DNA of 64,000 bases from CAVSKL01 sp963728475 [NCBI: Candidatus Eiseniibacteriota bacterium] (GTDB taxonomy: Bacteria > Eisenbacteria > RBG-16-71-46 > JABDJR01). This document shows, in pieces, positions 49,602-58,473 of the stretch. The first letter of the stretch is position 1; each line of letters starts with the position of its first letter. Where the stretch lies: the NCBI GenBank assembly GCA_963728475.1, contig CAVSKL010000001.1, forward strand, positions 1,922,001-1,986,000, read 5' to 3'. A program made the translations under genes and the position numbers. The notes below the pieces were generated by a model. It had not been told where the DNA came from, did not search any database, and saw nothing but the letters and a program-made list of their open reading frames with translations.

Positions 49602-50051
49602 CTAGGGTCGCCCGGGCGACCCGGCGTCGTCCGTCTTCTTGAGATCGGTCATCAGGTTGAAGCGCAGGGTCTTGGCGTCCACCAGCGCGTCCATGAGATC
49701 GGACACGGTGCCGAAGTCCACCTCGCGGTCCCCCTTGACCACCACCAGGGCGTCCGGGTTGCGGCTCCGCCAGTCCACGATCGCGCTCTCCAGATCGCTC
49801 CGGGGCACCTCCTGGATGTCGGTGCTGCGCTCGCTGGAGATGAAGACCTGCCCCGCCTTGTTCACGGTGAGGAGGATGGTGTTGGCGTCGGGGATGTGGA
49901 TCTCCGAGCGCGAGGCGGGAAGGGTGACCGCGACCTGCTCCGGCGGCTTGAACTGGGTAGTGGTCATGAAGAAGATGAGGAGCAGGAACGCCACGTCCAC
50001 CATGGGCGTCATGTCGATCCGGATCCCGAGCCGGCGTTTGGACGAGGCCAC
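49602..50051 (-). CDS. ExbD/TolR family protein, first copy
   Basis: A 149-residue protein with the same membrane anchor (RLGIRIDMTPMVDVAFLLLIFFMTTT) and a periplasmic domain ending in an Asp/Pro/Gly tail. The helix aspartate in MVDVAF is retained. It begins 3 bases after the exbB stop. Confidence 0.88.
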   Translation of the reverse strand: MASSKRRLGIRIDMTPMVDVAFLLLIFFMTTTQFKPPEQVAVTLPASRSEIHIPDANTILLTVNKAGQVFISSERSTDIQEVPRSDLESAIVDWRSRNPDALVVVKGDREVDFGTVSDLMDALVDAKTLRFNLMTDLKKTDDAGSPGRP

Positions 50052-50054
50052 GGC

Positions 50055-50771
50055 CTACGACTCCCGCCGTTGCTCGAGGAGCTGGAGCACGGTGTAGCTC
50101 GTCTCCTCCATGGAGTTGGTGAAGTTGTCCACCCGGGTGGTGAAGTAGTTGTAGAGCACGATCCCGATGATGGCGGTGGTGAGGCCGAGGGCGGTGTTCA
50201 CCAGGGCCTCGGAGATACCCACCGCGAGCTGGGTGGCGTCGGGGGCGCCCGCCCGCGCCATGGCGTGGAACGCGCGGATCATGCCGATGGTGGTCCCGAG
50301 GAGTCCCAGCATGGTGGCGATCGAGGCGATGGTGGACAGCGCGCTCAGGTTCCGCTCCAGGAGCGGGTTCTCGAGCGAGCTGGCGATGGCGATCGACTTC
50401 CGGGTCTCCTCCAGAAGCTCCTTCTTCTCGATCCCCTGGCCCTTGAGCGCCTGGTAGCGCTCGAGCCCCGCCCCGATCACGTTGGCCAGGCTCCCGCCCT
50501 GCTTCTTGCAGATTTCGACGGCCTCGGCGATGCGGCCGCCGTCGAGGGCGTCCTTCACATTCCTCACGAACGTGTTCACGTTGCCGCGCCCGCCCGCCCG
50601 CCACAGCACGATCAGGCGCTCCAGGGCGAAGGTGAGCCCCAGGAAGAGGAAGGTGAGGCCCAGGATGAGGAGCGGCCCGCCGCGCTTCAGGTACTCGGGG
50701 GCGTGGCTCCAGATGAACCACGACACCACCAGCGAGATCACGAAGATGGGAATCAGGATGTAGCTCTTCAC
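50055..50771 (-). CDS. MotA/TolQ/ExbB proton channel family protein
   Basis: A 238-residue membrane protein with an N-terminal helix pair (5-20, 34-52) and the ExbB double helix late (TIASIATMLGLLGTTIGMIRAFHAM and EALVNTALGLTTAIIGIVLYNYF). A cytoplasmic loop lies between. The start is GTG at 50771 after GAGGAGG; the frame is open further back without homology. It forms the proton channel of the TonB motor. It follows the TPR gene by 76 bases in the same operon. Confidence 0.9.
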   Translation of the reverse strand: MKSYILIPIFVISLVVSWFIWSHAPEYLKRGGPLLILGLTFLFLGLTFALERLIVLWRAGGRGNVNTFVRNVKDALDGGRIAEAVEICKKQGGSLANVIGAGLERYQALKGQGIEKKELLEETRKSIAIASSLENPLLERNLSALSTIASIATMLGLLGTTIGMIRAFHAMARAGAPDATQLAVGISEALVNTALGLTTAIIGIVLYNYFTTRVDNFTNSMEETSYTVLQLLEQRRES

Positions 50772-50847
50772 GTCGGTCCTCCTCGGATGGTTCCTTCCGC
50801 GGCCGTCCCCTGGCCGGCCCGCCCCGTCCCGCTTCGCCCGCCGGCGG

Positions 50848-52716
50848 TCAGTTGCCGGCGCCCTGTTTCGCCTTCTGCAGGAGTTCCCACCCCCGCACGA
50901 GGGTGGGATTGTTCGGATCGAGGCTCCTCGCCTTCTCGAACGCGGCCTGGGCTCGATCCAGCTTTTCGAGCCCCAGGTACGAGATGCCGAGCCCCGCCCA
51001 CCCGTCCGCGTCCCCGGGGTCGGCGCGGGTGGCCTCGTCGTATCGCTTCGCGGCGTCGGCGAACCGGCTGGAGCGGATCGCACAGAATCCGAGGCCCCGG
51101 AGCGCCTTGGCGTTGGTGGGCTCCGCCGCCAGCACCTTCTCGTACTCCTTCTCCGCCCCGGCCAGCGAGTCGCTCATGGTGAGCGCCTGGCCCAGCAGCA
51201 CGTGTCCGACGGTGAGCTCCTGGTGGCCGGCCATCGCTCGGCGGAGCGCGGCCACCGCGTCCGCGCTCCGCCCCGCCTGGAGGTACGCCACCCCCAGGTT
51301 CAGGCCGTAGGCCGGTTCCTCGGGCTTGAGCGCCACCGCCCGCTCGAGCGGCGCCACCGCCGAATCCGCCATCCCCGCGGTGAGGTCCACGATGCCGAGC
51401 TGGTACCAGGCGCCGTCGGCGGTGGAGTCGGCGGCGATCGCGGCCCGGAGCTGCTCCCGGGCGGCGTCGGGCCGCTTGGCTCCGGCCAGCCACGTCCCCC
51501 ACAGGAGATGGTCCTCGGCGGTGAGGGTCACGGTGTCGGGGAGCGCGGCGTATTCCGCCGCCGCCGCGGCCTGAATGGACGGGTCCTTGCTCTGCATGCC
51601 CGCCCGGGCCAGCACCGCCCGCGCGCCGGCGCGGGTGCTGTCGGCGGCCACCGCGGCCTGGGCCTGTTCCCGGGCCTGGTCGACGTCGCCGAGCTTCAAC
51701 AGGATCCCGGCCAGATCCACCCGCACATCCACGTCGCCGGGGTTCTCCCGCACGTAACGGAGGTAGACCGGCGCCGCCTTCTCGGGCTGATCGGCGAGCA
51801 GGTAAAGCGCGCCCAGATCCCGGAGGGCGGGGGCGTAGGTGGAATCCACCGCGAGGGCGTGGGCGTAGGCGTCGCGGGCGTCGTTGTAGCGCTTGACCTC
51901 GCGGTACAGCGAGCCCAGGTCGTGGAGCACCGGCGCGGTGGGCTTCACCCCGGGCTCGGCCAGCGCGCGCTCGTAGGCGTCGATGGCCAGACTCGGCACC
52001 TGCTTCTTCTCGTAGATGCGGGCGAGGGTGGTGCCGTACTCGGGCTCCGAGGGGTTCATCCCGAACGCGACCAGGGCCTGCTTCTCGGCCCGGTCGAGGT
52101 CGCCCCGGGCGATCTCCAGGAGCGCCATCCCGTAGTGGTACTGGTCCTCGCCGTCGGAGACCCCACGCCGTTTCGCCCCTCTGTCCAGGAGCCCCTTCGC
52201 CTGCACGGTGTCGCCGGCGGCGATGAGGAGCCGCGCCTTGCCGTACTGCGCCGGCCACAGGTCGTCCTTCTCCGAGAGCGCCTTGTCGATCTCGACCGCG
52301 GCCTCCTGCGGATGCCCCTCGCGGAGCAGCAGCAACCCCAGCCCGGCGTGGGCCTCCGGGAACTCGGCCTTGCCGGTCTGGGCCACCTTGTCGCCCAGGG
52401 CCTTGCGGAAGAGGTCCTCCGCCTCGGCGTCGTGGCCCTCACGCACCGCGATCCCGGCCAGGCCGTAGTGGGCCTTGTAGACCTGGTAGCCCGCGTCGAC
52501 CGCCTCCCGGTACCGGGCGGCGGCGTCGGCCAGGCGCCCCTCCTCCAGCGCCTTGTTGCCGAGACGGATCGGATCCACGTCGAAGGTATAGGTGGGCTGG
52601 GCCGGGGCGGGAAGCACGAGAACCAGGGTGAGGAGGGCGCCCAGGGCGAACCCCGCCGCCCGCAGCCTCCACCGAGGCCCCACCGCGCGATCCGGGGAAT
52701 GCGTCGGAAACGTCAT
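50848..52716 (-). CDS. Secreted TPR repeat protein
   Basis: A 622-residue protein with a signal peptide (about 17-40, ending in APAQ). About fifteen TPR units follow (for example RLADAAARYREAVDAGYQVYKAHYGLAGIAV, KEYEKVLAAEPTNAKALRGLGFCAIRSSRFADAAKRYDEA). A scaffold role in the periplasm beside the PBP-like protein and TonB complex is inferred. It sits 22 bases after the PBP gene. The same neighbours are seen in Bacteroidetes operons, as I remember. Confidence 0.8.
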   Translation of the reverse strand: MTFPTHSPDRAVGPRWRLRAAGFALGALLTLVLVLPAPAQPTYTFDVDPIRLGNKALEEGRLADAAARYREAVDAGYQVYKAHYGLAGIAVREGHDAEAEDLFRKALGDKVAQTGKAEFPEAHAGLGLLLLREGHPQEAAVEIDKALSEKDDLWPAQYGKARLLIAAGDTVQAKGLLDRGAKRRGVSDGEDQYHYGMALLEIARGDLDRAEKQALVAFGMNPSEPEYGTTLARIYEKKQVPSLAIDAYERALAEPGVKPTAPVLHDLGSLYREVKRYNDARDAYAHALAVDSTYAPALRDLGALYLLADQPEKAAPVYLRYVRENPGDVDVRVDLAGILLKLGDVDQAREQAQAAVAADSTRAGARAVLARAGMQSKDPSIQAAAAAEYAALPDTVTLTAEDHLLWGTWLAGAKRPDAAREQLRAAIAADSTADGAWYQLGIVDLTAGMADSAVAPLERAVALKPEEPAYGLNLGVAYLQAGRSADAVAALRRAMAGHQELTVGHVLLGQALTMSDSLAGAEKEYEKVLAAEPTNAKALRGLGFCAIRSSRFADAAKRYDEATRADPGDADGWAGLGISYLGLEKLDRAQAAFEKARSLDPNNPTLVRGWELLQKAKQGAGN

Positions 52717-52738
52717 GGACAGTCCTCTTCCGTCACGA

Positions 52739-53704
52739 TCAACCCGCGGCTCCCACCGGGCGCCGGGTGACCACGATTTCCCGGAGGGGCCGCCGGGCGG
52801 GAAGATACCCGGCCCGCTCGATCCGCCGCTGCCCCCGGGCGCCGGTCACCGCGGTCACGAACATCGATCCCGCCCCGTCGTCGCCGGCCAGGGAGGCCAC
52901 GTAGAGCAGATGATGGAGGGGATACTCCCCGTAGCCGACCGCCTCGAAGGTCGGCGGCGCCGCCGGGTCTCCCGGCGCCCGCCGGACCCGAACCGGAGCG
53001 ACCCCCCGCGCGGCCAGGTCGGAAGGCAGGGCCAGCGAGCCGGCGATCCCGATCGCGGCGGAATCGGCGGCCACCGCCCGCATCACCTGGTCCCGGTCGG
53101 CGAGAAAGACGACCGCCCCCGCGGGAAGTCCCGTCCCCTCCGCCGGAGCCAGGCCCAGGCAGGTGCGCAGGGCGTCCCAGAGTCCCTGGTTGGGGTCGGG
53201 CGCGTAGAGCCGGTCCCATCCCGCGCCGGCGCCGGTGCGCAGGAACTCCGCGAGCGCGGTGGAATCCACCGGGGCGGCGTCCGCCCCCCGCGCGCGCAGG
53301 ATCACGATCGCGTCCAGCGCCACCGGGAAGGCGAGCACGCTGTCGCCGAGCACGCGGCGGAACTGCTCCTGTTCGCCGGCGGTGGGGGGCCGGTCCAGGA
53401 AGGCCACGTCGGCCTCGCGGTTCCCCAGATCCTCCAGCGCCCGGGCGGTGCCGCCGCCCCGAACCTCCACCGAGAAGCCCGGATAATCGTCGCGGAAGTC
53501 CGCGAGGACCCGGTTCACCAGCCCGGGGGCGAGATCGGAGCCGGCCACTGTAAGCGTTTTCATCGCCGGTTCTCCGGGGTTGAGGCGGCTTCGGACCTGT
53601 CGCCAGTTCACCCCGCCGCGCACGAGGAACAGGACCAGGATCACCGCCATGTAGATCGCGACCCGCACGTGGAGCGCGCTCAGCCGCCTCAGCGATCCGG
53701 CCAC
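52739..53704 (-). CDS. PstS-like substrate-binding protein
   Basis: A 321-residue protein. An N-terminal membrane anchor (15-29) is followed by a periplasmic binding fold (LTVAGSDLAPGLVNRVLADFRDDYPG, DVAFLDRPP, ILRARGADAAP) of the PstS/PBP type. GTG is the start, with AAGGAGG upstream. No phosphate permease genes accompany it; instead it opens the TPR-ExbB-ExbD-ExbD-TonB operon. It therefore probably serves the TonB machine rather than an ABC importer. The ligand is unknown. Confidence 0.75.
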   Translation of the reverse strand: MAGSLRRLSALHVRVAIYMAVILVLFLVRGGVNWRQVRSRLNPGEPAMKTLTVAGSDLAPGLVNRVLADFRDDYPGFSVEVRGGGTARALEDLGNREADVAFLDRPPTAGEQEQFRRVLGDSVLAFPVALDAIVILRARGADAAPVDSTALAEFLRTGAGAGWDRLYAPDPNQGLWDALRTCLGLAPAEGTGLPAGAVVFLADRDQVMRAVAADSAAIGIAGSLALPSDLAARGVAPVRVRRAPGDPAAPPTFEAVGYGEYPLHHLLYVASLAGDDGAGSMFVTAVTGARGQRRIERAGYLPARRPLREIVVTRRPVGAAG

Positions 53705-53988
53705 CGGCCGACCTCCTTCGCGTGAACGTCGAAGCGAATGCGGCCCGGTCCGCGCGGCGCCGAAAGGCCTCGGCGGTGACGCAGCGCCGCCGAGGGATAC
53801 CCCCCGGGCAGGCGGCCCCCATCATAACGGGGCCCCGGCCGGGCCAAAAAGGACTTTCGCAAGCCCCGGACGGGATCCCGGAAGCCCGGAAACCGCCGTC
53901 GGATCCGGGCTTCCGGACCGCGGTCCCATGCCCTAAGATGTCGCCGATCCCCGAACGGACCGCGCGCCCCGGAGCGAACGGAGCCTTC

Positions 53989-55464
53989 GTGAACGTATAC
54001 CGTCCCCGCTTGAATTCCGGTCCCCGACTCCGCGCCTGGACCCGGCTCCTGGCCGGAGCGGCGATCCTCGCGGTCGCCGCCGGGTGCCGGGCCTCGTCGA
54101 CCCCCGCCCCCGGCGCGATGGTCGTGCCCGGCGATGAAAACGGTTTCCTGGACACCCTGGAGGCGCGCACCTTCCGCTGGTTCTGGGACCTGTCCGACTC
54201 CGCGAACGGCCTCACCCCCGACCGCTGGCCCACCCCGTCCTTCCGGAGCATCAGCGCCACCGGTTTCGCTCTCACATCGTATCCGATCGGGGTCGAACGT
54301 GGATACGTGAGCCGGGCGGCGGCCGCGGGGCGCGCGCGGACGACGCTGGAGTTCCTCTGGACCGCGCCGCAGGGGACCGCGCCCGCCGGGGTGATCGGGT
54401 ACAAGGGCTTCTATTACCACTTCCTGAACCGCGACGACGGGATGCGGTTCCGGGACGTGGAACTCTCCACCGTGGACACCGCGCTCCTTCTCATGGGCGC
54501 GCTGGCCTGCCGCGACTACTTCGACCGGCCGGACCCGGCGGAGGCCGCCGTCCGCGCCCTCGCCGACTCGATCTATGCCCGGGTGGACTGGACCTGGGCC
54601 CAGGTCCGCCCCCCCGCCATCGGCCACGGTTGGAGCCCGGAGCAGGGGTTCCTGCCCTACGACTGGAAGGGCTACAGCGAGGCGATGCTGGTCTACCTGC
54701 TCGCCCTGGGATCGCCCACCCACCCGGTGGGCCCGGGGGCGTGGGACGCCTGGTGCTCGAAATACGAATGGGGCACCTTTCACGACCGGTCCTACGTGGG
54801 AATCGGCCCGCTCTTCTGCTACCAGTACACCCACGTGTGGGTGGACTTCCGGGGAATCCAGGACGCCTACATGCGGGGGCGGGGGATCGACTACTTCGAG
54901 AACTCCCGCCGGGCCACTTTGGCTCAGCGCGCCTACGCCGAGGAGAACCCGGGAAAGTGGCGCGGGTACGGCCCCGACGTATGGGGGCTCACCGCCTGCG
55001 ACGGCCCCACCGACAGCACCATCGTGGTGGACGGGATGAGCCGGGAATTCCACACCTACTGGGGGCGGGGGGCGTCGTTCCTCGGCGGGCGGGACGACGG
55101 GACGATCGCGCCCACCGCGGCCGGGGGATCCCTCGCGTTCACCCCCGAGGCCTCGGTGCCGGCGCTCATGACCATGGCCAAGCTGTACGGGAGCGATCTC
55201 TTCACCCCGTACGGCTTCGTGGACAGCTTCAACCCCACCCTGAACGTGGCCGTGCCCGTCCGGCAGGGGAAGGTGGTGCCGGGCAAGGGCTGGTTCGACA
55301 CCGACTACCTGGGGATCGACCAGGGGCCGATCCTGGCCATGGCCGAGAACCACCGGACCGGGTTCGTGTGGCGGCTCCTGCGGGGCGACCCCGACCTCGT
55401 GCGCGGGCTCCGGCAGGCCGGGTTCAGCGGAGGGTGGCTCGACTCGGTCACCGTGGGGCGATGA
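53989..55464 (+). CDS. GH144-like glycoside hydrolase (glycoamylase domain) lipoprotein
   Basis: A 491-residue protein. The lipobox AVAAGC gives Cys33. The catalytic part has the family phrases TFRWFWDLSD, SISATGFALTSYPIGVERGY, GYKGFYYHFLN, ELSTVDTALLLMGAL and FLPYDWKGYSEAMLVYLLALGSP. Several members are endo-beta-1,2-glucanases (GH144). The GTG at 53989 gives the proper lipoprotein N-terminus. Its stop overlaps the ATG of the sugar-binding protein (ATGA), so it is the first gene of an import operon. The enzyme is probably cell-surface bound and makes oligosaccharides for uptake. Confidence 0.85.
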   Translation: MNVYRPRLNSGPRLRAWTRLLAGAAILAVAAGCRASSTPAPGAMVVPGDENGFLDTLEARTFRWFWDLSDSANGLTPDRWPTPSFRSISATGFALTSYPIGVERGYVSRAAAAGRARTTLEFLWTAPQGTAPAGVIGYKGFYYHFLNRDDGMRFRDVELSTVDTALLLMGALACRDYFDRPDPAEAAVRALADSIYARVDWTWAQVRPPAIGHGWSPEQGFLPYDWKGYSEAMLVYLLALGSPTHPVGPGAWDAWCSKYEWGTFHDRSYVGIGPLFCYQYTHVWVDFRGIQDAYMRGRGIDYFENSRRATLAQRAYAEENPGKWRGYGPDVWGLTACDGPTDSTIVVDGMSREFHTYWGRGASFLGGRDDGTIAPTAAGGSLAFTPEASVPALMTMAKLYGSDLFTPYGFVDSFNPTLNVAVPVRQGKVVPGKGWFDTDYLGIDQGPILAMAENHRTGFVWRLLRGDPDLVRGLRQAGFSGGWLDSVTVGR

Positions 55465-56765
55465 CCCTCCCGATCCCCGCGCGTCTTCGGTGGGCGGCGC
55501 TGATTCCGCCTCTCTTCGGCCTGGCCTGCGGCGGGGCCTCGGACGGCCGCACCCAGGTCCGGTTCTGGGCGATGGGGCGCGAAGGGGAAGTGGTCCGCGA
55601 CCTGGTCCCGGCGTTCGAGAAGGAGAACCCGGACATCCACGTGGACGTGCAGCAGATCCCCTGGTCGGCCGCCCACGAGAAGCTCCTCACCGCCATCGTC
55701 GGCCGCTCCACCCCCGACCTGGCCCAGCTCGGCAACACCTGGATCGCCGAGTTCTCCGCGCTCAACGCGCTGGAGCCGCTCGACGAACGGCTGGGCGCGC
55801 CCGGCCCCGACTCCACCCGGTACTTCCGGGGGATCTGGGACACCAACCTCATGGGGGGCACGGTCTACGGCGTGCCCTGGTACGTGGACACCCGGGTGCT
55901 CTTCTACCGGAAGGACATCCTGGCCCGGGCGGGCTACGACTCTATTCCCGGAGACTGGGCGGAGTGGACCGAGGCGATGGAAGCGGTGAAGCGCGAGGTG
56001 GGCCGCGACCGCTACGCGATCTTCCTTCCCGTCAACGAGTGGACGCAGCCGGTGATCTTCGGGCTCCAGGCGGGATCCCCGCTGCTGGCCGGCCACGACA
56101 CCGAGGGCGCGTTCGCCGCGCCCGCCTTCCGCCGGGCCTTCGACTTCTACGTGAGCCTCTTCCGGAAGGGACTGGCCCCCGCGATGGGGAACAACGAGAT
56201 CGCCAACCTCTACCAGGAGTTCGGCCGCGGCACCTTCGCCATGTACATCACCGGGCCGTGGAACCTGGGGGAGTTCCGGAACCGGCTCCCCGACTCCCTC
56301 CAGGATGCGTGGGGCACGGCGCCGCTTCCGGGACCGGAGGGGCCGGAGTCGGGGGTGTCGCTGGCCGGCGGCTCCAGCCTGGTCCTGTTCCGCGCGAGCG
56401 AGCACCCCGGCGCCGCCTGGAAGTTTGTGGAGTACCTCTCCCGGCCGTCGGTGCAGGTGAAGTTCTACGGGTTGACCGGGGACCTCCCCGCCCGGGTGGA
56501 GGCGTGGGACGACACCGCGCTCGTGGACGATCCCAAGGCCCGGGCCTTCCGGGTGCAGCTCGGCCGCACCGTCTCCACCCCGAAGCTCCCGGAGTGGGAG
56601 CTGGTCGCCACCCGCCTGCAGGAAAAGGCGGAGGCGGCGATCCGGGGGGCGGTTCCCCCCGACACCGCCCTGGTGCAGCTCGACCGCCAGGTGGGGCGGA
56701 TCCTGGAGAAGCGCCGGTGGCTCCTGGAGCACGGCCGGCCGGCCGCCGGGGAGCCCGCGCCGTGA
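55461..56765 (+). CDS. ABC sugar transporter substrate-binding lipoprotein
   Basis: A 434-residue extracellular solute-binding protein of family 1 (maltose-binding type). Lipobox GLAC (Cys23). Typical stretches: VRDLVPAFEKENPDIHVDVQQIPWSAAHEKLLTAIV is the N-lobe entry; GVPWYVDTRVLFYRKDIL and FAMYITGPWNLGEF follow. It captures the oligosaccharide for the two permeases that follow. It overlaps its neighbours by 4 bases at both ends. Confidence 0.9.
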   Translation: MTLPIPARLRWAALIPPLFGLACGGASDGRTQVRFWAMGREGEVVRDLVPAFEKENPDIHVDVQQIPWSAAHEKLLTAIVGRSTPDLAQLGNTWIAEFSALNALEPLDERLGAPGPDSTRYFRGIWDTNLMGGTVYGVPWYVDTRVLFYRKDILARAGYDSIPGDWAEWTEAMEAVKREVGRDRYAIFLPVNEWTQPVIFGLQAGSPLLAGHDTEGAFAAPAFRRAFDFYVSLFRKGLAPAMGNNEIANLYQEFGRGTFAMYITGPWNLGEFRNRLPDSLQDAWGTAPLPGPEGPESGVSLAGGSSLVLFRASEHPGAAWKFVEYLSRPSVQVKFYGLTGDLPARVEAWDDTALVDDPKARAFRVQLGRTVSTPKLPEWELVATRLQEKAEAAIRGAVPPDTALVQLDRQVGRILEKRRWLLEHGRPAAGEPAP

Positions 56766-57652
56766 GCAGCATTCTCGCCCGCCGCCAGGCCCGCACCGCG
56801 GGCTGGTTCCTGGCCCCCGCCCTGGGCCTGATCGCGGTCTTCTTCGCCCTGCCGGTGATCGCGGGGCTGCTGCTCAGCTTCACCGACTTCGACATCTACG
56901 CCATCGGCGCTCCCGCCACCGCCCGGTTCGTGGGGCTCACCAACTACGTCCACATCCTCGGGAACCCCGACTTCTGGAACGCGCTCCGGAACACGCTCTA
57001 CTTCGTGGCGGTGGGGGGGCCGCTGTCGGTGCTGGTGTCGCTGATCGCGGCCTTGTTGCTCAACGACAAGCTGGTGAAGTTCCGGAGCCTCTTCCGCACC
57101 ATCTACTTCGCCCCGGTGGTGACCACCCTGGTGGCGGTGGCCATCGTCTGGCGCTACCTCTACCACCCCCGCTACGGGCTCCTGAACCTGGCCCTGGTCC
57201 ACCTCGGCCTGCCCGCCATCGACTGGCTGGGGAACCCGCACTGGGCCATGCCCGCCATCATCATCCTCGCGGTGTGGAAGAACTTCGGCTACAACATGCT
57301 GATCTTCTTCGCCGGCCTCCAGACCATCTCCGAGGAACTCTACGAGGCCGCCTCCATCGACGGCGCCGGGGCCTGGAAGCGCTTCGTCCACATCACCGTG
57401 CCCGGCCTCGGGCCCACGTTCCTGTTCGTCGGGGTCACCACCATGATCGGCTATTTCCAGCTCTTCGCCGAACCCTACGTGATGACCCAGGGCGGGCCGC
57501 TCCAGAGCACCACCAGCATCGTGCTCCTCATGTACCAGGAAGGCTTCCGCTGGTGGCGGATGGGGAACGCCAGCGCCATCGCGGTGGTGCTCCTGGTCAT
57601 CACCCTGGCCGGGACGCTTCTCCAGATGCGCCTTCACCGGGAGAAGCGGTGA
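56762..57652 (+). CDS. ABC sugar permease, first subunit (MalF-like)
   Basis: A 296-residue permease with six membrane helices. The ATPase-contact EAA loop reads EELYEAASIDGAGAWKRFVHITVPGLGP (near residue 200). GTG start within the preceding stop. It ends in TGATG with the second permease. No ATPase gene is in the operon, as is usual for carbohydrate importers that share an MsmK-type ATPase. Confidence 0.92.
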   Translation: MSSILARRQARTAGWFLAPALGLIAVFFALPVIAGLLLSFTDFDIYAIGAPATARFVGLTNYVHILGNPDFWNALRNTLYFVAVGGPLSVLVSLIAALLLNDKLVKFRSLFRTIYFAPVVTTLVAVAIVWRYLYHPRYGLLNLALVHLGLPAIDWLGNPHWAMPAIIILAVWKNFGYNMLIFFAGLQTISEELYEAASIDGAGAWKRFVHITVPGLGPTFLFVGVTTMIGYFQLFAEPYVMTQGGPLQSTTSIVLLMYQEGFRWWRMGNASAIAVVLLVITLAGTLLQMRLHREKR

Positions 57653-58473
57653 TGCCGAAGCGGCTCCGGTCGTTCGTCCTGCACGCCTTGCTGGTGCTGG
57701 GGGCGCTGGTGACCCTGGCGCCGCTGGCCTGGATGGTGTCGGCGTCGTTCATGCCCACCGGCGAGGCGAACTCGCTCCCGCCCCGGCTCCTCCCGTCGCA
57801 CCCGACCTTCCAGCACTACCACGACCTCTTCACCCGGCTGAACCTGGCCCGCGACTTCCTGAACAGCGCCGTCATCACCGTGAGCGCCACCGTGCTCTCG
57901 GTGCTCATCAACGCCATGGCGGGGTACGCGTTCGCCAAGCTCCCGTTCCGCGGCCGCGACCGGTTGTTCAAGGGGCTGGCCATGGCGCTGGTGGTGCCGG
58001 CCCAGGTGGCCATGCTGCCGCTCTTCCTGCTGCTCCGGGAGATGGGGTTCGTGAACACCTACATGGGGGTGGTCATTCCCTATCTCGCCAGCGTGTTCGG
58101 GATCTTCCTCATCCGGCAGTACGCCCTCAGCGTGCCCGACGATCTCCTCAACGCCGCCCGGGTGGACGGGGCGACCGAGCCCCGGGTGTTCTGGACGGTG
58201 GCGGTCCCGATCATCGCCCCCATCGTGATCACCCTGGCCGCGTTCACCTTCCTGAGCGCCTGGAACGACTTCATGTGGCCGCTGATCATCCTCAGCGACA
58301 GCAAGAACTACACCCTGCCGGTGGCGCTGGCCAACCTGGTGGGGGAGCACGTGCAGGACACCGAACTCATGATGGCGGGCTCGGTGCTGACCATCCTTCC
58401 CGCGCTCCTGGTCTTCCTGGTCTTCCAGCGGGCCTACGTGCGCGGGGTAATGGCGGGGAGCATCAAGGAGTGA
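57652..58473 (+). CDS. ABC sugar permease, second subunit (MalG-like)
   Basis: A 273-residue permease with six helices. The EAA loop is DDLLNAARVDGATEPRVFWTVAVPIIAP. It partners the previous permease. The last helix is followed by VRGVMAGSIKE, the usual end of MalG-like proteins. Its stop overlaps the GTG of the next gene. Confidence 0.92.
   Translation: MPKRLRSFVLHALLVLGALVTLAPLAWMVSASFMPTGEANSLPPRLLPSHPTFQHYHDLFTRLNLARDFLNSAVITVSATVLSVLINAMAGYAFAKLPFRGRDRLFKGLAMALVVPAQVAMLPLFLLLREMGFVNTYMGVVIPYLASVFGIFLIRQYALSVPDDLLNAARVDGATEPRVFWTVAVPIIAPIVITLAAFTFLSAWNDFMWPLIILSDSKNYTLPVALANLVGEHVQDTELMMAGSVLTILPALLVFLVFQRAYVRGVMAGSIKE

Noticed and set aside
51202-52770. A long plus-strand frame opposite the TPR gene
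   Set aside because: Antisense shadow; the TPR consensus on the minus strand is unambiguous.
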